Source: Candidatus Bathyarchaeota archaeon (GTDB lineage: Archaea; Thermoproteota; Bathyarchaeia; Bathyarchaeales; Bathycorpusculaceae). Taken from it: DNA of 45,722 nucleotides. The translations under genes were made by a program, and so were the position numbers. The notes beneath the pieces were generated by a model. The model had not been told where the DNA came from. It ran no database searches and saw nothing but the letters and a program-made list of their open reading frames with translations. The stretch spans positions 1-45,722 of the forward strand of contig JAOZHX010000015.1 of the NCBI GenBank assembly GCA_026014665.1, written 5' to 3'. Shown one piece after another: positions 17,889-26,433 of the stretch (position 1 is its first letter; each line of letters begins with the position of its first letter).

Positions 17889-19157
17889 TTGAGCAGAGAA
17901 GAAATTTATTCCACCATGTTTACTTCCCTCAAACATCCCATCCGCCGTAAGATTCTGCGCATCCTAGCCGATAAACCCCTCACCTTTTCGGAAATGCTTG
18001 AGTTGCTGGGGGTTTCCAGCTCGAATTTAACCTATCATCTTGAAAGTCTAGGCGAATTAGTTACTCGAGATGACAGTGGAGTTTATCGGTTGTCCACTTT
18101 TGGGTCGGCTTCTGTTAGCACCATGAGAATCGTCGAGGAAGCCCCAGAAGTGCAACCGAAAAGGCGAATTGCACTCTCGTTTAAATGGAAAACTATTCTT
18201 GGCATATTGCTGATTGGCACTATAGTTTTCGCAAGTGTTGCTGCATTGCAGTTTGGCGCCCTAAACCAAGCGACCAGTGAACGGGATACCCTGCAATCAA
18301 AATACAATCAACTGCTATCTTGGAGCGCCTCCACAGAAAACGCCATAACTTTTCTGCGTGATGTGGCACAGATTGATACTGCCAAATACCAAGCAACGCT
18401 TTTGCGCCGAACCGTTGAGCAGCGAGCTGATTTAGGCGGTGCCTTAGAAGAAACCATGACGTATGAACTATCAGGCAGTGACAGCTTGATTGACGTGTTC
18501 TTTCGTTTCCGAAACGGTCACCTATCACGCTACCAAATGATACCTTTGGAAGGCACACCGACTTATTCTGAGGTGCAACCTCGTAATGCGTTGGATGCAG
18601 CTAAGAACCTGCTGGATAGACTGGGGACCTACGAGAACACGTCTTACTTAGAGGGTATGAATAACATTTTAGCCCTAGTTAAAGACCCAGAGAACATTGA
18701 GATAAAGCAGGGCAACATAAAACTCAACGCTACCTTCGCAGATAAGACAACCCAGATCCTTATGATGTACACTGAAAACGGCGTCGACTTTTCGCCAAAA
18801 AGCCTGAACCTGGTTTTCCAAGGCAGTCACCTTATGGAGTTAACGGATGGCTGGTTTTTATTTACTGTCGGCAGCACCACTGTCAACGTTTCAGGCGACA
18901 AAGCACTGGAACTGGCGACAAACGCCCTGAAAGGTTACAGCTGGAACGCAAACGGCGAAACCGTCTCAAGCTTTAAGGTACTTCCCGGACCTGTCGTTGT
19001 TTTTCATCCCAACACCAAAAACTCATTAGCGCTCTATCCGCAATGGGTTATCACCTTCTACCTCGACAAGGTTTATGCGGGCAACATAAACACCATTTTG
19101 GTGGAAGTGTGGGCAGACACGGGTGAAATAGCGTTAATAAAACCCCAAAGCAGCTAG
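17889..19157 (+). CDS. Membrane-tethered ArsR-type winged-helix protein with external domain
   Basis: 422 residues. Residues 10-75 are a winged helix (LKHPIRRKILRILADKPLTF, then SSSNLTYHLESL), residues about 103-122 one membrane helix (ILGILLIGTIVFASVAALQF), then a short coiled coil and a roughly 290-residue outer domain that ends with a PepSY-like beta pattern (ITFYLDKVYAGNINTILVEV, DTGEIALI). The layout implies a one-component sensor that binds DNA while held at the membrane. TTG start with GAGGGGG about nine bases upstream. The ligand is unknown. Confidence 0.85.
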   Translation: MSREEIYSTMFTSLKHPIRRKILRILADKPLTFSEMLELLGVSSSNLTYHLESLGELVTRDDSGVYRLSTFGSASVSTMRIVEEAPEVQPKRRIALSFKWKTILGILLIGTIVFASVAALQFGALNQATSERDTLQSKYNQLLSWSASTENAITFLRDVAQIDTAKYQATLLRRTVEQRADLGGALEETMTYELSGSDSLIDVFFRFRNGHLSRYQMIPLEGTPTYSEVQPRNALDAAKNLLDRLGTYENTSYLEGMNNILALVKDPENIEIKQGNIKLNATFADKTTQILMMYTENGVDFSPKSLNLVFQGSHLMELTDGWFLFTVGSTTVNVSGDKALELATNALKGYSWNANGETVSSFKVLPGPVVVFHPNTKNSLALYPQWVITFYLDKVYAGNINTILVEVWADTGEIALIKPQSS

Positions 19158-19224
19158 AAGCCGCCGTTTGCTTGCGAAACCGTTATCTTATTAACCGCTC
19201 CAATTAGATGCTGGAAGCGAGAGG

Positions 19225-19662
19225 ATGACGAGTGAGCATTTTGCTTACATCCTAACTGTCGATGAGAAATACTGGAGTAGACTAAGTCAACGCAACACAG
19301 CTGAAACCGTAGCTCATGTTTTTGTTCGCAAAAACCAAGTTGCACCCAAGGATGCCGAGCAGTTGCTGTTCTATGTTACGAGGAAGAGTCAAGTTTTGGG
19401 TACGGCAGATTTTTTGGAGCGATTGAAAGGAAACTACAGAGACTTATGGGAAAAATTTGGCGCAGATAGTTGCTTTGAAAGCTTTGAAGAGTACAGGAGC
19501 TTTGTGGACGGTCGAGATATGGTGACTTTCATACGGTTCTCCAACCTCAAAGAGGTTAGCAATCCGGTGTCTAAAGAAGAACTTGCTAAGCTTCTTGGTC
19601 CACTTTCCCGTTTTAGACTTGGAAGATACATAGATAAAGAAACGGCTGCGCAATTAGTATAA
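19225..19662 (+). CDS. Archaeal conserved protein, possibly PUA-like (DUF365-type)
   Basis: 145 residues. The pattern of a short N-terminal strand, HVFVRKNQVAPKDAEQLLFY, a glycine turn (VLGTADF), a helical insert and the late MVTFIRFSNLKEV strand resembles small PUA/ASCH-like RNA-binding proteins. This is a fold-level guess from strand order only. It begins 68 bases after the tethered regulator on the same strand; no shared function is evident. Confidence 0.65.
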   Translation: MTSEHFAYILTVDEKYWSRLSQRNTAETVAHVFVRKNQVAPKDAEQLLFYVTRKSQVLGTADFLERLKGNYRDLWEKFGADSCFESFEEYRSFVDGRDMVTFIRFSNLKEVSNPVSKEELAKLLGPLSRFRLGRYIDKETAAQLV

Positions 19663-19708
19663 ACGATTAAATCTGTGACTGCCTATGCATATGGAGAGTG
19701 TGAGATGC

Positions 19709-20032
19709 ATGTTCCGAGTACGAGTTAACAAAATCGAATCTACCCGAGACTTAGACGGCAACCTTGGCAAACGAATCGAGCTTCTCGAAGAGCGAGAGGT
19801 TAACCCTTACATTATGCGTCCACAATCGGACGAAGCTAAGATGGCGCAAGACATCATGCAAGCGCTTCAGCAGCAAATGCCATTTTTGCCCCAGCGGACG
19901 CAAATGTCAACTCCTAAGATAATTCTGTTCCTAACCGAACATGAATACGACAGCTTAGGCATAAGCTTTGACGTGAATCAGGTCTTTGAGGTAATGCTTG
20001 AGAACCAGGCTATCCGCTTTAGGAAAGTTTAA
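19709..20032 (+). CDS. Small conserved archaeal protein, weakly arcadin-1-like
   Basis: 107 residues from ATG 19709, which has GTGAG five bases ahead; an ATG at 19685 is possible. A beta-rich N-terminus (FRVRVNKIESTRD...KRIELLEEREV), a Gln/Met-rich middle and a last strand LENQAIRFRKV. The strand pattern is reminiscent of arcadin-1 family proteins linked to crenactin filaments, but I cannot confirm this by reading alone. Its 3' end overlaps the convergent next gene by 14 bases. Confidence 0.55.
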   Translation: MFRVRVNKIESTRDLDGNLGKRIELLEEREVNPYIMRPQSDEAKMAQDIMQALQQQMPFLPQRTQMSTPKIILFLTEHEYDSLGISFDVNQVFEVMLENQAIRFRKV

Positions 20033-20378
20033 GCAATTCGCGCCTCATCTGCCGTAGCGCAGTATGCTTGGGGTGGAAGGAGAGTACAAACATCATTTTT
20101 CTGAGGGCGTTGCTTATTTCCTCTAAATCTGATTTTTTGCCTTCATCACAATAGAGTGGAATTGGTTCGTCGCCTTCGCCTTCTTCATAATAAACATAGA
20201 TCGGTGAGGCATCTCTTTCAAACCTCACAAGCTCAAAATCCAGATTCAGCTGTTTAGCCGTTGCCTTAGCTGCGCCTTTTACGGATTCAAATCGCTTTCT
20301 GCTTGGAAGACCGGTTGAAGCATAAACCATCAGTTTTCCCGAGTTTCCTTTGAACATGGCATACCACGACAGCTGCAT
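20019..20378 (-). CDS. Conserved hypothetical protein
   Basis: 119 residues, mixed alpha/beta: a strand MVYASTG, a helix RFESVKGAAKATAKQLNLDF, a strand FELVRFER, an acidic loop and a basic C-terminal helix RQMRRELLKLS. No family recognised. No membrane segment or signal peptide. Convergent and overlapping with the preceding plus-strand gene, so one of the two ends could be mis-set; both frames have normal composition. Confidence 0.6.
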   Translation of the reverse strand: MQLSWYAMFKGNSGKLMVYASTGLPSRKRFESVKGAAKATAKQLNLDFELVRFERDASPIYVYYEEGEGDEPIPLYCDEGKKSDLEEISNALRKMMFVLSFHPKHTALRQMRRELLKLS

Positions 20379-20525
20379 CTGTTGAGATTGCTTTTAAGGG
20401 GAGGGTTGATGCAACTTTTGGGGTCAGGGGAGAGGTGAGTGAAAGTGAATGCTTTTGTGGGTGTGGAAGCGTTACCATAATGGCTTAAATTAACCTGAAA
20501 AGCCTTGTGTTGTGGAGTAGTTTTT

Positions 20526-20978
20526 ATGCAAGAGCAGAGTTGGCAAGTTCCTGAGTGGTGGTATAGGGAGAAACGACCGCCAAGCGACAACGCTTATTTT
20601 GAGAACATGTGTCGGGTAATTTTTCAAGCGGGTTTAAACTGGCATGTAGTTGATAAGAAGTGGCCTGCTATTAGGAAGGCTTTCAAGGATTTTGACATTG
20701 AAAAAGTTGCTCGCTTTGAGGATGCTGACGAGCAAAGACTCATGCAAGATAACGGCATCATACGGAATAGGGGTAAAATTCAAGCGGTCGTGCGCAATGC
20801 CGAAACTTTCCAGGCAATTAAGAGGCAGTATGGCTCCTTCCAAAAGTACCTTGATAGCATGGATAAGTCGAATAACTATGCAAACGTAACTAAAACGTTG
20901 ATTAACAATTTCAAGTGGTTGGGTCCATCTTCTGCAAGCCTGTTCCTCTACACAATCGGGGAAGAAATCGACCCATGA
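20526..20978 (+). CDS. DNA-3-methyladenine glycosylase I (Tag)-like protein
   Basis: 150 residues from ATG 20526. The helical core of Tag-type glycosylases is recognisable: PPSDNAYFENMCRVIFQAGLNW, then ARFEDADEQRLMQDNGIIRNRGKI, which is the family's M-x-D-x-G-I-I-R-N-R-x-K-I signature, and NNFKWLGPSSASLFLYTIG near the end. The protein lacks the cysteine and histidine ligands that form the zinc snap in E. coli Tag and is shorter at both ends. It probably removes alkylated purines. Confidence 0.82.
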   Translation: MQEQSWQVPEWWYREKRPPSDNAYFENMCRVIFQAGLNWHVVDKKWPAIRKAFKDFDIEKVARFEDADEQRLMQDNGIIRNRGKIQAVVRNAETFQAIKRQYGSFQKYLDSMDKSNNYANVTKTLINNFKWLGPSSASLFLYTIGEEIDP

Positions 20979-21015
20979 GAACATTAATAAAAGCATGCTT
21001 CAACTGAAGAATATC

Positions 21016-21291
21016 ATGGCAAAAATTAGAGCCCACGTGTTTGTCAGTGGACGAGTTCAAGGCGTTTTTTTTAGGCAAGCTACAAAGCGCCAAGCCCAAA
21101 ACCATGGGGTGACAGGTTGGGTGAGGAATCTGCCTGATTGGCGAGTGGAAGCGGTTTTTGAAGGCGAAGAAACAGCGGTCAGGGCGCTTGTTGATTTCTG
21201 CCATCATGGCCCCTCTTCGGCTAGAGTGGATAACATCGAAGTTAACTATGAACCCTACAAGGGAGAATTTGCGGGTTTCTTTACCCGATAA
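21016..21291 (+). CDS. acyP: Acylphosphatase
   Basis: 91 residues from ATG 21016. Contains the catalytic signature VSGRVQGVFFRQ (active Arg) and GVTGWVRNLPDWRVEAVFEG with the catalytic Asn. Hydrolyses acyl phosphates such as acetyl phosphate and 1,3-bisphosphoglycerate. Only 37 bases after the Tag-like gene; probably co-transcribed. Confidence 0.95.
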   Translation: MAKIRAHVFVSGRVQGVFFRQATKRQAQNHGVTGWVRNLPDWRVEAVFEGEETAVRALVDFCHHGPSSARVDNIEVNYEPYKGEFAGFFTR

Positions 21292-21293
21292 GT

Positions 21294-21701
21294 TTAGGCT
21301 TTCTTTTTAGGCACCCTAAAGTGGCTGTCTTTTCCTGCGCTAATGTATTCACCGCCCATGCCGCGGACAGCTGACGCGATTTTAGCGAAATTTTCGGAGC
21401 CGAGGAATTGTTTGGGTTTTATGATTATGTAGTCGCCTTTTTCTTCAAAGCCTAAGCGTGCTTCTAGTTCTTCTGGGAACGACATACGTATGTCATCAAT
21501 TGTTCTTAGTTTATTGAGTTCTCTGGGCGTAGGTTGAGGTGGAGGGGTTGGCGGTGGAGCTGACTGCGTGATTTGGGCTACGGCGAGCGACCGCAGCGAG
21601 ACTGAGATAGCTCGGAGTTCATCTGAGATTTTTTCTATGTTTAGGGTTATCTCGTCGACTTTTTGGAGGAGTTGGTTTAGCTTTTCCTTGTCACTGCTCA
21701 C
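21294..21701 (-). CDS. Conserved hypothetical with coiled coil and C-terminal basic domain
   Basis: 135 residues: a heptad-patterned coil (residues 5-45, LNQLLQKVDEITLNIEKISD), a proline-rich linker (SAPPPTPPPQPTP), and a compact C-terminal domain GDYIIIKPKQFLG...HFRVPKKKA with alternating strands. Might bind DNA or RNA through the basic end; not assigned. Ends three bases from the acylphosphatase stop in convergent orientation. Confidence 0.65.
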   Translation of the reverse strand: MSSDKEKLNQLLQKVDEITLNIEKISDELRAISVSLRSLAVAQITQSAPPPTPPPQPTPRELNKLRTIDDIRMSFPEELEARLGFEEKGDYIIIKPKQFLGSENFAKIASAVRGMGGEYISAGKDSHFRVPKKKA

Positions 21702-21875
21702 TGGGCGCTCCCTCTCAAACTCCTAAATAAGCCAAGAGTGCTTATTACTTTTTTCTATAACAGTTGCATGAACCCTCTTATTTCAATAGCAACCTGCAGA
21801 TTCTTAGAAATGGAAAAAATTGACGCGCTTAAAAAGGCTTAACAATCAATCCAAAAAAGCAGGGCTGATTCCATT

Positions 21876-21910
21876 TTAGTCAAGAAATATTGACAAGTCT
21901 TAGTCAAGAA
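21876..21910 (+). repeat. Direct repeat TTAGTCAAGAA upstream of a secreted-protein gene
   Basis: TTAGTCAAGAA occurs at 21876-21886 and again at 21900-21910, a spacing of 24 bases (close to two helical turns). It lies just before a box A-like TTTTATTTTAAG at about 21926-21937 of the next gene. This fits a tandem operator, but binding is inferred. Confidence 0.35.
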
Positions 21911-21966
21911 GTCTGAACAAGAAACCTTTTATTTTAAGTTAAGTTTTGTCGATTCGATGACCCGCT

Positions 21967-22656
21967 ATGAAGAAGAATGTGTTGCTTATATCAGCACTCT
22001 TCTTTTCAATCGTTTTGCTCTTTGTGCCTGGTAATTCAAATTCTAATACTGCAAAAGCAAACCCTATAGTTCAATGGCGGTTCGATGCATCACCAATAAT
22101 TGCAATACAATCGCCCGAGACCAACGAGACATATTCTCCAGATAGCGTCATTTTGGTCTTCAACTTAACTAAACCAACCGCAGATTTGGGTGGTTATCCA
22201 TATAGCAACAATTGGTTTGAACCCATAAATTCTTCTAGTTTTGGAGATGACTTTGGAAACAGAGTCGTCAATGCTACATATTATTTAGATGGACAACCCT
22301 CTAACGTTTCAATCGAAGTAAACAGTCATCTGCTTGAACCGTTTAACTATTCCTTACCCCTCAAGGGCTTAGAAGATGGAAATCATACTTTGCAAATGTG
22401 CTTGTTTTGTGATGGTGTAGAGGGCTATGTATGGATGGCGGGGGGCAGTCTGTGGTATGATAACTATTACACTTACTCTCAAATCGTTAACTTCACAGTT
22501 TACTCATCAGATGCTGCTATGGCTACAACAAACCCTCTAAGTGATGGGACGATTGTACCCATAGGCTTTCTTGTTGCGGCAATATGTTTAGTTGTAAGTT
22601 TATTGCTTTATAGAAGGCATCTAAAGATGCTCAGGCACTTGGGGAATAGTGCTTAG
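21967..22656 (+). CDS. Secreted protein with C-terminal membrane anchor
   Basis: 229 residues: signal peptide (KNVLLISALFFSIVLLFVPG), an Asn/Ser-rich outer part with several N-x-S/T sites and Ig-like beta strands (IAIQSPETNETYSPDSVILV, YYLDGQPSNVSIEV, LKGLEDGNHTLQ), and one membrane helix near residues 198-215 followed by basic residues. Likely a surface protein with one Ig-like domain. Preceded by a box A and the direct repeat described above. Confidence 0.75.
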   Translation: MKKNVLLISALFFSIVLLFVPGNSNSNTAKANPIVQWRFDASPIIAIQSPETNETYSPDSVILVFNLTKPTADLGGYPYSNNWFEPINSSSFGDDFGNRVVNATYYLDGQPSNVSIEVNSHLLEPFNYSLPLKGLEDGNHTLQMCLFCDGVEGYVWMAGGSLWYDNYYTYSQIVNFTVYSSDAAMATTNPLSDGTIVPIGFLVAAICLVVSLLLYRRHLKMLRHLGNSA

Positions 22657-22700
22657 CATAAATCGATTTTTTAAATTGGCTTCACATAGACAGAGGTGTA

Positions 22701-23750
22701 ATGATTGAAATTGACGGAAGCCAAAAAAGCGGAAGCGGCACAATACTAAGGCTATCTGTAGCCCTCGCCGCAATCAAACAGCAACCCATCCACATAACCA
22801 ACATCCGCCAAAACCGCCCCCAACCAGGCTTAAAGCACCAGCACCTCGAAGCGGTTTTGACGGCGGCTAAGCTGTGTAATGCCAGAGTTCAGGGCGCAAC
22901 ATTGGGTTCGAGGGAACTTTGGTTTATGCCCCAAAAGATTGGAGGCGGCAACGTCGAAGCAGTAATCGAAACTGCAGGAAGCATCCCTATGCTGTTTTTG
23001 GCAGCGCTGCCGATTTGTTTGTTTGCTGAGCATCCAGTGCGTTTACATGTGGCGAAGGGCGGAACTGATACGATACATGCACCCACCATCAATTACATGC
23101 GGTACGTCCTTTTGATGGCCCTCAAACAACTAGGCGTGGAGGCAGAAATTACCGTTCAAAGATACGGTTATTACCCAAAAGGTATGGGCGAAGCCACGAT
23201 GGTTGTTGCACCCAACCCAAACCTCAAGTCAGTATCATTGGAGCACTTCGGTAAACTACAGCACATAAAAGGCATTTCCGTCTGCACCTTCCTCGCAGAC
23301 AGACAAGTTGCCGAGCGACAAGCCAAAGCAGCAACAGACCACCTTGCATCAAACAGCTGCAAAGCTGACATCCAAGTTATCAATGACCAATCTAACCCTC
23401 TCCAGAAAGGCAGTTCCATCGTGTTGTGGGCCAGAACCGATACAGGCGTCATCTTGGGTGCTGACGCCATCGGCGAGTTGCGCAAGATGGCAGAGGTAGT
23501 GGGCAAGGAAGCAGCGCAAAAACTCCTCAATGAGTTGGCAGCACATCCTACGGTTGATGCTTTCTTAGCGGATATGATTATTCCCTACATAGCCCTCGCC
23601 AAAGGTAAGTCAGCGCTCTTAACTCGAACAATTACTGAACACATAGAATCTAACATTTGGCTGATGGAAAAAATGTTAAACGTTAAATTCGCCATCCAAA
23701 AAATAAACAACCTCTACAGAATAGAAAAAACAGCTGACCAGCATGTCTAA
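22701..23750 (+). CDS. rtcA: RNA 3'-terminal phosphate cyclase
   Basis: 349 residues. ATP-dependent conversion of RNA 3'-phosphate to 2',3'-cyclic phosphate. Family motifs: IEIDGSQKSGSGTILRLSVA at the start, RQNRPQPGLKHQHL, HAPTINYM, and TEHIESNIWLMEK with the nucleophile His near residue 313. GAGGTG stands just before the ATG. Overlaps the next gene by 8 bases. Confidence 0.94.
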   Translation: MIEIDGSQKSGSGTILRLSVALAAIKQQPIHITNIRQNRPQPGLKHQHLEAVLTAAKLCNARVQGATLGSRELWFMPQKIGGGNVEAVIETAGSIPMLFLAALPICLFAEHPVRLHVAKGGTDTIHAPTINYMRYVLLMALKQLGVEAEITVQRYGYYPKGMGEATMVVAPNPNLKSVSLEHFGKLQHIKGISVCTFLADRQVAERQAKAATDHLASNSCKADIQVINDQSNPLQKGSSIVLWARTDTGVILGADAIGELRKMAEVVGKEAAQKLLNELAAHPTVDAFLADMIIPYIALAKGKSALLTRTITEHIESNIWLMEKMLNVKFAIQKINNLYRIEKTADQHV

Positions 23751-24813
23751 AACAGCGCTCTGCCTCAAAGTTCCAAAAAACCAAGGTGAAAAAACAATAG
23801 CCTTAGTCGGCAAACTGGGGCTCCTAGATAAAACGTTACGTATCCACAGAGAAGAAACAACGCTCTGCATCCCGTTAATTCAGCAACCGAAAGAAATCGA
23901 GTATAGAGAACTAAAAAACCAAGTTAACGAACTCCAAATAACAGTAAGTGCCTTCGTCGAAAAGATGTCGCCGCCCAAAACAGTTATGCAAGTCCTCGAA
24001 AACCATCTGCCACCGCATCTGCTTGCTGTTCTGCCGCAAGCCCTCGACGTCATCGGCGACATAGCCATCGTCGAAATTCCTCCTGAACTCGAACCTTACC
24101 AGAATCTAATAGGAGAAGCCATCTTAAAAACACATAAAAACGTGAAGACTGTTCTTGCAAAAGCAAGCGCTATAACTGGAACCTACCGCACCCGAGAATA
24201 CATCCATATAGCGGGTGAAAATAAAACTCGAACAATCCACCGTGAATTCGGCTGCCAATACTATGTGGATGTGGCTAAAGCATATTTTTCGCCTCGTCTT
24301 AGCCATGAACACGATAGGGTGGCTTCGCTTGTGAAGTCTGGCGAAACTGTGGTGGATTTGTTTGCTGGCGTTGGACCCTTTTCAGTGTTGATTGGTAAGA
24401 AAAATCAAAGCGTGAAGGTTTATGCGGTGGACCTAAACCCTGATGCTGTTGAGTTGCTTGCCATGAATGTGAGGGTTAATAGGGTAGATAACCGAGTTTT
24501 CCCTATGCTAGGCGATGCAAGACAGTTTGCTGCCACAAAACTGAAAGGTTTAGCAGATAGAGTCATCATGAATTTGCCAGAAAAAGCTCTCGACTTCACG
24601 GACGCAGCCTGCCAAACCATCAAACCACAGGGCGGAAGTGTGCATTTTTATGCTTTCATCCGCTCACCCGACTCCATAGATAGCCTCAAAGAACGCTGCT
24701 CTGATGCAGTTGAGCAAAACAGCAGAAAAATCATCACTTTCCAGTACGAAAAAAGCATTCGTGAAACTGCACCTTACGAGTCGCAAGTCGTTTTGGACGC
24801 AGTAATCAAATAG
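23743..24813 (+). CDS. trm5: tRNA (guanine-37-N1)-methyltransferase Trm5
   Basis: 356 residues. N-terminal D1-like domain, then a class I AdoMet fold: FGCQYYVDVAKAYFSPRLSH (the Trm5 signature ahead of motif I), VVDLFAGVGPFSVLI (motif I), YAVDLNPDAVELL (motif II) and the NLPEKALDF motif IV. Methylates G37 to keep the reading frame. Overlap with rtcA implies coupled translation of two RNA-modifying enzymes. Confidence 0.93.
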   Translation: MSKTALCLKVPKNQGEKTIALVGKLGLLDKTLRIHREETTLCIPLIQQPKEIEYRELKNQVNELQITVSAFVEKMSPPKTVMQVLENHLPPHLLAVLPQALDVIGDIAIVEIPPELEPYQNLIGEAILKTHKNVKTVLAKASAITGTYRTREYIHIAGENKTRTIHREFGCQYYVDVAKAYFSPRLSHEHDRVASLVKSGETVVDLFAGVGPFSVLIGKKNQSVKVYAVDLNPDAVELLAMNVRVNRVDNRVFPMLGDARQFAATKLKGLADRVIMNLPEKALDFTDAACQTIKPQGGSVHFYAFIRSPDSIDSLKERCSDAVEQNSRKIITFQYEKSIRETAPYESQVVLDAVIK

Positions 24814-25243
24814 AAGACGCTATCAGGGTTATTCTGATTTGTTGGTTAGAATTTTTTAGTTTATCTATGAACGGTCGTGGTAAACCCAACGAAGCCTTAT
24901 CTGCTCCAATGGCGAGTGTGCGATCCGAAATGAAGTCGCTTCGCCTAATCACCATGTCCGTTGGGTGGGATAGAATCAGTTTAGGCGAACCCTTGGCAGT
25001 GATTATCTCAGTTAAGCCGCCTGTCTCAATTTGTATGGTTAGCCTTGCATTTGGCGCTCTGAGGGCTTCCTTGAATTTTGGGCTTAAATCGGCAACGGCT
25101 TTGTCAGCGGCTACTGCAACGATGCAATCGCCTCTCTTGGACAGGTGGGTATCTTTGGTGAACATAAGCGTTAGGGGGTGAGTGGCGGTAATGTTTCTGT
25201 GTCCAAGTGCCAAAACGGTTTCTCGCACTTCTTTGTCGTTCAA
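24806..25243 (-). CDS. DUF371 family protein
   Basis: 145 residues. The opening LGHRNITATHPLTLMFTKD and RGDCIVAVAADKAVADL match the archaeal DUF371 family, small beta-rich proteins of unknown function. Converges on trm5 with an 8-base overlap and begins one base after the stop of the upstream winged-helix/S-layer-domain gene, so both minus-strand genes are probably one transcript. Confidence 0.86.
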   Translation of the reverse strand: MNDKEVRETVLALGHRNITATHPLTLMFTKDTHLSKRGDCIVAVAADKAVADLSPKFKEALRAPNARLTIQIETGGLTEIITAKGSPKLILSHPTDMVIRRSDFISDRTLAIGADKASLGLPRPFIDKLKNSNQQIRITLIASSI

Positions 25244-26206
25244 TTACTCGCGTACCTCAACGGAGTCTACTTTTCCGTCTCCATCCAAATCAAACCCTTG
25301 GATCACAACTGCAAAAGGGTCTTCTCCTTTGTATTTTTGCAGGGTTGTTTTCCAAAGGTTCGTCAATGCGATTACACAGGCTTTGGTTCCGACTGCTTTG
25401 TTGCCCGCCAAAACAATGATACGCTTAGTGTTATCCCAAGGGTTAACAATTTTAGCTATGATACCTGAAACATCCGACGTGTAAACACGCCCAGTGTTCT
25501 TAGATGATAAGCCACCCAGCAAAAAGCCCTGCCCCGAGGACTGCATGATAAATTTAATGGGTAAGTATTCGTTGACTTCTTGGGCAAGAAGGTTGGTGCC
25601 TGGACCACCCACGAGGATGAGGTTATTTTTCTCTTCCTTTTCAGCCTTCACGTCTACATCAAGCTTCACCGCAAACTCAGCAGGCATTTTTGCGAATTGC
25701 CCCAAAAACAGAGCCAAATGCGCAGCATAATGTCCATCTCGAGCGCTTGTTTTAAACGGTCCATGCGGCTGGGGACTGCCAACAACGATTTTGCCGTCGA
25801 ACGTACCCTTGTTTATGAATTCTTTGAAAAACTCTTGAAGCTGATCGCTTATGCCAAGAAGGCAAAAGTTCTGGATTTGCCGGTACCCCGAAGGAAATTC
25901 TATACCAAAAGCGGGCGAAACAGTCCGGTAATATCTTGCAGTGGCCCCTTTCTTTTTTGCTTCTCTAGCAACGGTTATGGCGCCTGCTTTGCAGAGTTTT
26001 CGTATGTGATAGTAAATCTTTTGTTCGTGAACCCCTAGTTGCTTGGCGACCTCTAAAGGATACATTTCCTTCTCGGAGAGAAGAGTCAGGATTTTCCAGC
26101 TGAGGCTGCCCAGCATCATTTTTAGCTTTTGGGCGTCCTCCACTATGCTTATGTCTTTGACTTCTTGGATATTGCCGTTGTCTTTGAGGAGCAATTTCTT
26201 ATCCAT
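25244..26206 (-). CDS. Winged-helix protein fused to an S-layer-like domain
   Basis: 320 residues without signal peptide. Residues about 30-95 are a winged helix (LEVAKQLGVHEQKIYYHIRK). From about 135 the protein resembles the S-layer C-terminal family: VVGSPQPHGPFKTSARDGHYA, ILVGGPGTNLLAQEVNEYLP, and a final FDLDGDGKVDSVEVRE that looks like a calcium-binding or dockerin-like loop. Joining a DNA-binding domain to an S-layer-type fold in a cytoplasmic protein is unusual and may indicate a regulator derived from a surface protein. Box A TTATAAATA on the minus strand about 45 bases upstream. Confidence 0.85.
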   Translation of the reverse strand: MDKKLLLKDNGNIQEVKDISIVEDAQKLKMMLGSLSWKILTLLSEKEMYPLEVAKQLGVHEQKIYYHIRKLCKAGAITVAREAKKKGATARYYRTVSPAFGIEFPSGYRQIQNFCLLGISDQLQEFFKEFINKGTFDGKIVVGSPQPHGPFKTSARDGHYAAHLALFLGQFAKMPAEFAVKLDVDVKAEKEEKNNLILVGGPGTNLLAQEVNEYLPIKFIMQSSGQGFLLGGLSSKNTGRVYTSDVSGIIAKIVNPWDNTKRIIVLAGNKAVGTKACVIALTNLWKTTLQKYKGEDPFAVVIQGFDLDGDGKVDSVEVRE

Positions 26207-26250
26207 GTTGCAACCATCTTGAAAGCAGCGTAAGTACTATAAAAAATTTA

Positions 26251-26433
26251 TTTATAATGGTCCAAACATTCTTGCTCAAGCACCGCCGCAGAAAGCCGCC
26301 TGCCAGTCAAGAAGGCAGATTCCATTAGAAATCATTTTTTAGCGGTGACACTGGAATATTAATAATGCTTAATAACGATGCCTATGCTCCATAAACTAAG
26401 AAACAGTTCAACAATATCTGAGGCTGTCGAATC
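26251..26433 (+). promoter_or_regulatory. glmS promoter and structured leader, possible attenuator
   Basis: Plus-strand box A TTTATAAT at 26251-26258 predicts a start near 26280. The first transcribed bases CACCGC (26281-26286) can pair with GCGGTG (26342-26347). Inside lies a hairpin CTGCC (26300-26304)/GGCAG (26314-26318), then a six-T run at 26335-26340. The leader is about 150 bases, long for an archaeon. The layout (inner hairpin plus T run versus outer stem) resembles an attenuator. Confidence 0.4.
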
